Below are positions 8,417-13,065 of a DNA stretch of 13,065 nt, in pieces. Position numbers and translations under genes: made by a program. Location of the stretch: assembly GCA_046261875.1 (NCBI GenBank), contig JBHENW010000199.1, positions 1-13,065 on the forward strand, in the 5' to 3' direction. Position 1 is the first letter of the stretch. The number at the start of each line of letters is the position of its first letter. Under the pieces are notes generated by a model. It was not told where the DNA came from and did no database searches. It saw nothing but the letters and a program-made list of their open reading frames with translations. The DNA is from JBHENW01 sp046261875. GTDB taxonomy: Bacteria; Acidobacteriota; Thermoanaerobaculia; UBA5066; Gp7-AA6.

Positions 8417-8810
8417 TCTTGGCGTGATCGAAGGCGAGCTTCAACTTTTTCAGCTCGCGCCGCTGGAACCAGCGCGCCTCGCTCGCGTCGTCCCCTCCCT
8501 CGAGCCGCCCCGAACGCGGTGACGCCGCGTAAAGGAGCGTGACGTTGTGCCCTCGGGGATCGCGCCCCGGATCCGAGTAAGCTCCGAGGAGCTCGCCGAT
8601 CCGGACCTTCAGTCCGGTCTCCTCTTGCGTCTCCCGTGCGCAGGCGTCTTCCGTTCGCTCGTTCCACTCGACGAAGCCGCCCGGAAGGGACCAGGCGCCG
8701 CGGAAGGGGGGGTGGCCCCGGCGCACGAGGAGCAAACGGCCTCGCCGGTCCCGCACCCAGGAATCCACGGTCAAATGCGGACCCTTGGGCGGCCCTTTCT
8801 TTTTCGGCAT
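8331..8810 (-). CDS. Nudix hydrolase
   Basis: A 159-residue enzyme of the Nudix family, which cleaves nucleoside diphosphates linked to another moiety. The Nudix box GX5EX7REUXEEXGU is complete at residues 45-67 (G45, E51, R59-E60, E63-E64, G66). The following SDPGRDPRGHNVTLLY resembles ADP-ribose pyrophosphatase-like members, so ADP-ribose or a related dinucleotide is a reasonable but unproven substrate. The ATG at 8810 has GAGGAG close upstream, overlapping the stop of the helicase gene, with a gap of only seven bases; the two genes should be co-transcribed. The catalytic domain ends near residue 137; the last 20 or so residues are Arg/Gly-rich and lie in the region overlapping the LOG gene on the other strand, suggesting that the stop codon was acquired there. 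Confidence 0.93.
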   Translation of the reverse strand: MPKKKGPPKGPHLTVDSWVRDRRGRLLLVRRGHPPFRGAWSLPGGFVEWNERTEDACARETQEETGLKVRIGELLGAYSDPGRDPRGHNVTLLYAASPRSGRLEGGDDASEARWFQRRELKKLKLAFDHAKIIREQLGRRSRGRRGATRRRARRGGARG

Positions 8811-8813
8811 GGT

Positions 8814-8819
8814 CTCCTC
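8814..8819 (-). promoter_or_regulatory. Ribosome binding site of the Nudix gene inside the helicase stop
   Basis: On the - strand GAGGAG lies three bases before the ATG at 8810 and shares bases with the TGA stop of the helicase (8820-8818). Terminating ribosomes would therefore sit on the Nudix initiation site, a sign of translational coupling. Confidence 0.65.
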
Positions 8820-11223
8820 AGCCTCCGGCTGTCACGCGGGAAAAGAACTCCCGGATCTCTTCGGCGGGCCGCTGCGTGACGAGCTCCGCGGGCGAATCGC
8901 CGTACCAGTCCCGGGGGAGTCTCGACGCGTAGGGCTCCTCCAGGAACCGCCGGCACAGCAGCGCGATGACGCCGCGGTCCGTTTCGCTGCGGATCAGTCG
9001 CCCGGCCGCCTGGACCACGCGCGTCATCCCCGGCTGCAGATATGCGTAGTCGAAGCCCGCTTCTTCCTCGTCGTCGAAGTAGCGGCGCAGCAGCTCGCGT
9101 TCGAACGAGACCTGCGGGAGGGCCGGAGAGACGACGAACACCCCCGAGAGGAGCTCGCCGGGATAGTCCACGCCTTCCGCGTATATGCCGCCCGACACGG
9201 CGAGCAGAAGGATCCCTTCCGGCGGAGGCGATGCGAGCGCCCGGAGGATCTGTTGCCGCTCGAAGTCCGTGAGGTCCGCACGCTGCACCAGGACGCGCGC
9301 GTGGACTGCGGGCATGCGCGCCGCGACCTGTCCGAGAAACCGGTATGAGGGGAAGAGCACGAGGTCGTTGCCCGGATGCGCGTCGGACATCTCCGCGAGG
9401 AGGCCCGCGATGCGCCCGTAGTTCTTCTCGCGGCTCGTATAGGTCGTGCGGACCTGGGGAAGGATCATGACCTTGCGGTTCTCCCGCGGGAAAGGCGGCG
9501 GCAGGGTGATCTCCGCGGTCCGCTCGGGCTCGAGGCCCAGGACGCGGCGGGTCGCTTCGGCCGGGTTCAGGGTCGCGGAGAGAAAAATGGCCGAAGGCGC
9601 AGCCTCGAAGAGGGGAGCGAGCGGGCGCGACGGGTCGAGGCACACGAGGGCGAGACGGATGCCCCCCGCCCGGCGCTCGACCACGCAGCGAAAGCCGCGT
9701 CCGTAGAGGCCGAGCACGGCCGCGAAACGCTGCAAGGTGAAGTGCACGTCGAGGACCGGGTCGTCGGGGAGGCCCAGCTTCTGCTCGCGCTTCCACGCGA
9801 GGTAGCGCAGGAGCCGCGGCTCCCACTCCTCGCGCAGCGCGGCGATGGCGTCCGACGGCGGCTCCGACTCGCCGATCGCTTCTCCTTCTGGAAGCTCTTC
9901 CCCGGTTTCCTGGAGGATGGCGAGGCAGTGGTCGAGCGAGTCCACCAGATCCTCGAAGAGCGGACCGGGCTGGAGCAGCAGACCGGTCCGGACCCGCTGG
10001 ATCTCTTCCTCGAGAAGCTCCGGCGAGAAGATCCGCCGGGCGCGGTCGGGAAGGTTGTGCGCTTCGTCCACGACGAGGATCGCCTCCTCCAACTCATCGC
10101 CGGAGAGGTGCCGCAGGGCGACGCCCGGCTCGAAGACGTAGTTGTAGTCGGCCACGATCGCGTCGGCTCGTTGGGCGAGCTCGAGCTGAACTTCGAAGGG
10201 GCAGACTTCCTCGCGGCGCGCTTCCTCGAAAACCACCTGAGGGTCGTGGTGACGGTAGGTATCCGTGAGGCGCCCGAGGATGTTGGACCGGGCCATCTTC
10301 TCCGGGTAATCCTTCGCGAACCGGCAGAACTCTTCGTGGCAGAGGACCCGGTCGTTGGCGCACATCTTTTCCTTCGCGCGCACCTGCAGGGTGTGAAATG
10401 CCCCTTCGTTCATGGCCGTCAGCGCAGACACCGCCATCGTCTGCTGCAGCGTCTTGGACGTCAGGAAGACGACCTGCTTTCCGCTCGCCAGACCGTGGGC
10501 GAGCGCCGGGTGAAGGGCGGCGGCCGTCTTGCCCGATCCAGTCGGCGCCTCCGCGATGAGATGCTCTCCCTGCGAGAGCGCGGTTTGGATCGCGCCCATG
10601 AGCCTCTCCTGGATCGGGCGTGGGGCCGTATGCGGGAAGGGGAGCCGGGCCGCCGCCTGGGCCTTGCGTCTGCGGTCCGCAGCCTGCGCGCGCCAGATCC
10701 GGAGCAGCCGGTGGAGCCGTTTCTCGATCTCCCCATCCGCTTCCTCCGGGGCGTACGGAACGAAAACCGACGCCTCCTCGCCCGATTCGATGTCGACGTA
10801 AACGAGCGACCCGTCCACGCGCGGGTGGCCCAGGCGTCTCCAGATGTAGCAATAGGTGAGGAGCTGACGGCGATCGCGCTCGACGGCGTACCCCGAAATC
10901 CGAATCCCCTCCGAGGGGAAGTCGGTGGACTTGAATTCTTCGATGAGCCAGTGCCCGCCGCTGCGTTCGATGCATCCGTCCAGCCGGCCCGTGACGAGCG
11001 CGGTCCAATCTTCGACCGCCACGCGGGCCTGCAGATGCACCTCGCGGCGGTAGGACGGGTAGGCTTCGCATCGCGCGGCCAGCACGCGGGTGTGGACCTG
11101 CGTTCCGACGCCCAGCCGCCTCCATCCGTCGCCGCGGTCGAAACCGACGCGGTGGAAGCCTTCCCCCTCCGCCAGCTCGCGCACGGAGACTTCGAAGACC
11201 TTCGCGGTCTCGTCGAACTTCAA
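8818..11223 (-). CDS. Rad3/XPD-type Fe-S DNA helicase with N-terminal PD-(D/E)XK domain
   Basis: An 801-residue superfamily 2 helicase (COG1199, DinG/Rad3 group), presumably 5'-3', acting in DNA repair. Residues 10-125 look like a RecB/Cas4-type nuclease fold: VSVREL, Asp82 in GRLDG, Glu96 and Lys98 in EEFKS, then a QLLTYCYIW helix. The helicase part has Walker A APTGSGKT (226-233), four cysteines at 288, 295, 300 and 341 that should hold a 4Fe-4S cluster, DEAH at 386-389, and QAAGRLIRS as motif VI. This architecture is known from Rad3-like proteins of Clostridia and others, which share VCPFE and ADYNYVFEP. It differs from E. coli DinG, which has no nuclease domain, and from Firmicute DinG with a DEDD exonuclease. 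TTG at 11223 is the only conventional start: an in-frame TAA lies four codons upstream. No ribosome binding site precedes it. Confidence 0.92.
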   Translation of the reverse strand: MKFDETAKVFEVSVRELAEGEGFHRVGFDRGDGWRRLGVGTQVHTRVLAARCEAYPSYRREVHLQARVAVEDWTALVTGRLDGCIERSGGHWLIEEFKSTDFPSEGIRISGYAVERDRRQLLTYCYIWRRLGHPRVDGSLVYVDIESGEEASVFVPYAPEEADGEIEKRLHRLLRIWRAQAADRRRKAQAAARLPFPHTAPRPIQERLMGAIQTALSQGEHLIAEAPTGSGKTAAALHPALAHGLASGKQVVFLTSKTLQQTMAVSALTAMNEGAFHTLQVRAKEKMCANDRVLCHEEFCRFAKDYPEKMARSNILGRLTDTYRHHDPQVVFEEARREEVCPFEVQLELAQRADAIVADYNYVFEPGVALRHLSGDELEEAILVVDEAHNLPDRARRIFSPELLEEEIQRVRTGLLLQPGPLFEDLVDSLDHCLAILQETGEELPEGEAIGESEPPSDAIAALREEWEPRLLRYLAWKREQKLGLPDDPVLDVHFTLQRFAAVLGLYGRGFRCVVERRAGGIRLALVCLDPSRPLAPLFEAAPSAIFLSATLNPAEATRRVLGLEPERTAEITLPPPFPRENRKVMILPQVRTTYTSREKNYGRIAGLLAEMSDAHPGNDLVLFPSYRFLGQVAARMPAVHARVLVQRADLTDFERQQILRALASPPPEGILLLAVSGGIYAEGVDYPGELLSGVFVVSPALPQVSFERELLRRYFDDEEEAGFDYAYLQPGMTRVVQAAGRLIRSETDRGVIALLCRRFLEEPYASRLPRDWYGDSPAELVTQRPAEEIREFFSRVTAGG

Positions 11224-11231
11224 GATGCCCG

Positions 11232-11261
11232 ATTATAGGGAGCGTTCGTTTATAATCTGAA
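11232..11261 (-). promoter_or_regulatory. Promoter of the helicase-Nudix unit, leaderless geometry
   Basis: On the - strand a perfect TATAAT occupies 11237-11232 and TTCAGA (four of six against TTGACA) lies at 11261-11256, spacer 18. Transcription should begin near 11225, within about two bases of the TTG start at 11223. The -10 contains the in-frame TAA that closes the frame upstream. Confidence 0.5.
11251..11256 (+). promoter_or_regulatory. -10 element of the dacB-like gene
   Basis: A perfect TATAAT whose expected start site (about 11262-11263) coincides with the GTG codon at 11263. No good -35 hexamer is visible at the right distance, nor an extended -10, so an activator or an AT-poor promoter architecture may be involved. 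It is 13 bases from the opposing TATAAT, so the two promoters probably compete. Confidence 0.5.
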
Positions 11262-11262
11262 A

Positions 11263-12732
11263 GTGCGAGCGAGCCCGCTGATCATGCGGGGCGTGTCCGC
11301 GGGCATCACCGTCGTTCTTCTTTCCCAGACGGCCCCGGTCACCGCCTTCGACGTCTCGAGCCTCCGGGCGGCGTTGGAGACCGCCTCGCTCCGCTCTCCC
11401 GCGCAACCCGCCGGGATGTCCGTGTTCGTTGCGGATCTGGCGACCGGCGACCCGCTGCTCGCACGCAACGCCGACTCGCCGCAGACGCTCGCTTCCGTCA
11501 CGAAATTGATCAGCAGCGCGGCGGTCCTCCACTACCTCGGGCCGCAGTACAAGTACCGCACGACTTTCTGGAGGCAGGGCGAGCCGCAGAACGGAAAGCT
11601 CGCCGGCTCCCTGCTTGTTCTCGGAAGCGGCGACCCGAACATCTCAGGCCGTTTCTACGACGACGATTACAACGCGGTCTTCGATGCGTGGGTGGACGGG
11701 CTGCGGCGCGCCGGCGTTTCCCGCGTGAGCGGCGACCTGATCTTGAACGCCAGCGTGTTCGATTCCGTCGGGCGACACCCGGATTGGCCTGCCGGCCAGG
11801 AGGCGCGGTGGTACCAGGCGCCGATCTCGGCGCTCTCCTACAACGACAACGTCGTGCTCGTGTCCATCGCTCCCGGCCGGCGGCTCGGCGGGCCGGTGGC
11901 GATCTCCATCGACCCGCCGACGGGCCTGCTGCGGGCCGTCTCCTCGGCGCGCACCGTCGGCCGCCGCGCTCGGGTGCGGCTGGCCGTCTCCCGCGCGGCG
12001 GGGTCCAACGCGGTGTCCGTGTCCGGGACTGTTCCGCTGCGGGGAGCGTGGTGGTCCACCCCCATCGCGATCGATGACCCGCCGCGGTTCTTCGGCGCGG
12101 CGCTGCGCAACCGGATGAAGAACGGTGGGATCCAGCTCGACGGCCGCATGGTCGAGAGCAGCACGCGGCCCGACGCCTCGTGGAAGCTCGTGGCGACGAC
12201 GGAGTCGGAGCTCCTGGCGAGTCTCTCCGTCGTGAACAAGAGAAGCCAGGGCTTCTACGCGGAGCAAGTGTTCAAGACCCTGTCGGCGGAAAGGGCGGGG
12301 AGGGGGAGCTGGACCGAGTCGGTGAATCTCGCCAAGCAGTTCCTGGGAACGCTCGGGCTGGATCCCGGAGCCTATGAAATCAGGGACGGATCGGGACTCT
12401 CACCGCGCAATCGCGCCTCGGCGCGGGAAATCGTGCGATTTTTGCACGCAATGGAGCGGCACCCGTATGGCTCGCTCTGGCGTTCGACACTCGCTTTCTC
12501 GGGTGACTCCGAAGGGACCTTGCGGCATCGCTTCCGGGAACCCCAGTTGGCTGGAAAGGTCGCGGCCAAGACCGGCAGCATAAAGGCGGTCTCGACGCTG
12601 GCGGGGTACGTGACCGCAAACTCTGGCAGGAATTACGTTTTCGCCATTCTTCTCAACGGCCGGGGGGTCTGGGACGCCTCGGGGCATGCCTACCAGGACC
12701 GCCTGATTCGCACCCTGATCCTCAACGGGTAG
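11263..12732 (+). CDS. dacB: D-alanyl-D-alanine carboxypeptidase/endopeptidase, PBP4 (DacB) family
   Basis: A 489-residue class C penicillin-binding protein (MEROPS S13) acting on peptidoglycan stem peptides in the periplasm. There is a signal peptide (core GVSAGITVVLLSQTA, likely cleavage near 28). The active-site motif SVTK has nucleophile Ser78 and Lys81; the third motif KTG is at 436-438. The second motif, normally SxN in a context such as NKxSDNxxAE, reads NKRSQGFYAEQ here, with Ser328 and Gly330 in place of Asn. Between motifs 1 and 2 lies the long insert typical of PBP4, and the GSGDP and DGSGLS segments of the family are present. GTG at 11263 gives a leaderless transcript; ATG at 11284 is an alternative start that keeps the signal peptide and would have a leader of about 22 bases. 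Divergent from the helicase gene, separated by 39 bases. Confidence 0.92.
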   Translation: MRASPLIMRGVSAGITVVLLSQTAPVTAFDVSSLRAALETASLRSPAQPAGMSVFVADLATGDPLLARNADSPQTLASVTKLISSAAVLHYLGPQYKYRTTFWRQGEPQNGKLAGSLLVLGSGDPNISGRFYDDDYNAVFDAWVDGLRRAGVSRVSGDLILNASVFDSVGRHPDWPAGQEARWYQAPISALSYNDNVVLVSIAPGRRLGGPVAISIDPPTGLLRAVSSARTVGRRARVRLAVSRAAGSNAVSVSGTVPLRGAWWSTPIAIDDPPRFFGAALRNRMKNGGIQLDGRMVESSTRPDASWKLVATTESELLASLSVVNKRSQGFYAEQVFKTLSAERAGRGSWTESVNLAKQFLGTLGLDPGAYEIRDGSGLSPRNRASAREIVRFLHAMERHPYGSLWRSTLAFSGDSEGTLRHRFREPQLAGKVAAKTGSIKAVSTLAGYVTANSGRNYVFAILLNGRGVWDASGHAYQDRLIRTLILNG

Positions 12733-12739
12733 GGCTTCC

Positions 12740-12775
12740 GGGGCGGTCCCCTGTTCTTTCGGCCGGGTTTCGGCC
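12740..12775 (+). terminator. Weak terminator-like hairpins after dacB
   Basis: GGGG (12740-12743) and CCCC (12748-12751) form a short stem with a four-base loop followed by TGTTCTTT. GGCCG (12761-12765) and CGGCC (12771-12775) form a second 5-bp stem followed by TTCCCT. Neither has a proper T-run, so termination is likely weak or factor-dependent. Confidence 0.3.
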
Positions 12776-12800
12776 TTCCCTCCCGATTCTCGTTGGACTG

Positions 12801-12845
12801 GAAAAAAAACTTGACACCCTGACCACGCCTTTGTGATCCTATATT
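12801..12845 (+). promoter_or_regulatory. Promoter with A-tract UP-like element and TTGACA
   Basis: Eight A residues (12802-12809) sit directly before a perfect -35 TTGACA (12811-12816). Two -10 candidates follow: GATCCT (12835-12840, spacer 18, preceded by TGT as an extended -10) and TATATT (12840-12845, better match but spacer 23). The A-tract plus perfect -35 is a style typical of strong promoters such as those of rRNA or ribosomal protein genes. Start site expected between 12847 and 12852. Confidence 0.6.
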
Positions 12846-12851
12846 GCAGAT

Positions 12852-12943
12852 TCAATTTACGTAAGGTGGGTTCCCCTTAAATTCTCTGGGCGCTTTCAGC
12901 CCACCGTGACCCTGAGCCTTCGTCCAGGCTGAGCCGGGTTTTT
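12852..12943 (+). ncRNA. Candidate short structured RNA or attenuator leader
   Basis: From the predicted start, GGTGGG (12865-12870) can pair with CCCACC (12900-12905). Then ACCC and AGCC (12909-12918) can pair with GGCT and GGGT (12927-12939), with one mismatch and a bulge, ending in TTTTT (12939-12943). Together this would be an RNA of about 90 bases with a terminator-like end. The sequence matches no RNA family I can name. It could equally be a leader whose terminator is regulated by the next gene's product. Confidence 0.3.
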
Positions 12944-13008
12944 CCGACCGGCGTGGCGAGGGGGGAGGTTTCGGGCATGCCGCATTCCGCCTGCGCTTTT
13001 CCGCGCCG

Positions 13009-13048
13009 CGGGGCCGGCAGACCTGTTTTTTCGCGGTTTTCGGCCCCG
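13009..13048. repeat. Perfect 8-bp GC inverted repeat with T-rich loop
   Basis: CGGGGCCG (13009-13016) and CGGCCCCG (13041-13048) are exact reverse complements; the 24-base loop contains six T residues (13026-13031) and CGCGG, which can instead pair with CCGCG at 13006-13010. Two exclusive foldings are thus possible. It is close to the window end, so its relation to a downstream gene cannot be seen. Confidence 0.5.
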
Positions 13049-13065
13049 GCATTGGGCCAGGGCCT

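Larger units (their letters stand above)
12733..13065. other. Non-coding 333-base end region with promoter and inverted repeats
   Basis: No convincing gene: the only longer reading frame (12852-13052, - strand, 66 codons) has no ribosome binding site and no recognisable motif. The region holds, in order, weak hairpins after dacB, a promoter-like A-tract and TTGACA, and then a run of inverted repeats with two T-runs (12939-12943 and 13026-13031). It does not show the conserved sequences of RNase P RNA, tmRNA, SRP RNA or 16S rRNA as far as I can tell. It may be the leader of a gene beyond the window. Confidence 0.6.

Noticed and set aside
8771..9826. A 351-codon frame on the - strand within the helicase
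   Set aside because: It is Arg/Pro/Gly-rich with no motif, and overlaps the conserved helicase C-terminal half in another frame.
10000..11223. Type IV CRISPR CasDinG or Cas4-like context for the helicase
   Set aside because: No repeats, no cas genes nearby, and the architecture matches chromosomal Rad3-like helicases with an N-terminal nuclease domain.
9376..11238. A 620-codon open frame on the + strand opposite the helicase
   Set aside because: The helicase frame has clear motifs throughout. The antisense frame is Arg/Gly/Val-rich, matches nothing and is a product of high GC codon bias.
12852..13052. A 66-codon - strand frame in the terminal non-coding region
   Set aside because: No ribosome binding site, no motif, Lys/Arg/Pro-rich composition; it overlaps the inverted repeats and more likely reflects chance.

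Overview
The window is a GC-rich, densely coded stretch of a bacterial chromosome. Seven co-directional + strand genes fill 1-6020, followed by two more + genes to 8416, a two-gene - strand block at 8331-11223, one + gene at 11263-12732, and a 333-base non-coding end. The sequence shows no transposase, integrase, tRNA, rRNA, CRISPR array or phage gene. Gene content (trpBA running into a RodZ-like gene, a PP2C phosphatase, a Rad3-type helicase with an N-terminal nuclease domain, and secreted proteins) and the strong GC bias at third positions suggest an Acidobacteriota-like organism, or another high-GC diderm such as Myxococcota. That assignment is inference from style only.

Region 1 (1-6020) looks like one long transcription unit. 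trpB (cut by the window edge) and trpA encode the two subunits of tryptophan synthase and overlap by ATGA. trpA overlaps the next gene in the same way. That gene encodes a helical-repeat protein (called hypA here), and one base after its stop comes a RodZ-like membrane HTH protein. Then comes a second helical-repeat protein (hypB), a J-domain/TPR protein and a PP2C phosphatase. HypA and hypB, which flank the RodZ-like gene, share an ungapped domain of about 120 residues, so they are paralogues. Tryptophan synthesis is therefore physically coupled to what looks like a cell-envelope, chaperone and phospho-signalling module.

Region 2 (6021-8416) starts after a possible terminator. A good sigma70-like promoter (TTGACG-17-TATCCT) sits so close to the next ATG that the transcript should be leaderless. 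The product is a secreted protein that looks like a metallopeptidase with a lost zinc site plus a fibronectin-III-like end. A LOG/TIGR00730-family Rossmann protein with a normal ribosome binding site follows.

Region 3 (8331-11223, - strand) holds the Rad3/XPD-type helicase (PD-(D/E)XK nuclease-like domain fused to an Fe-S helicase) and a Nudix hydrolase whose ribosome binding site overlaps the helicase stop. The Nudix gene runs 86 bases into the 3' end of the convergent LOG gene.

Region 4 (11224-13065): a 39-base gap separates the helicase from a divergent DacB/PBP4-type D,D-carboxypeptidase gene. It has a perfect TATAAT on each strand, each placed so that transcription would begin almost at the start codon. 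After dacB, an A-tract plus TTGACA promoter leads into a G+C-rich region with several inverted repeats and no convincing gene. It is probably the leader of a gene beyond the window or a small RNA.

Most of the window is ordinary housekeeping. The parts that deserve attention are the paralogous pair around rodZ, the recurrent leaderless-type promoters, the Asn-to-Gly change in the PBP4 SxN motif, the degenerate peptidase and the terminal structured leader.
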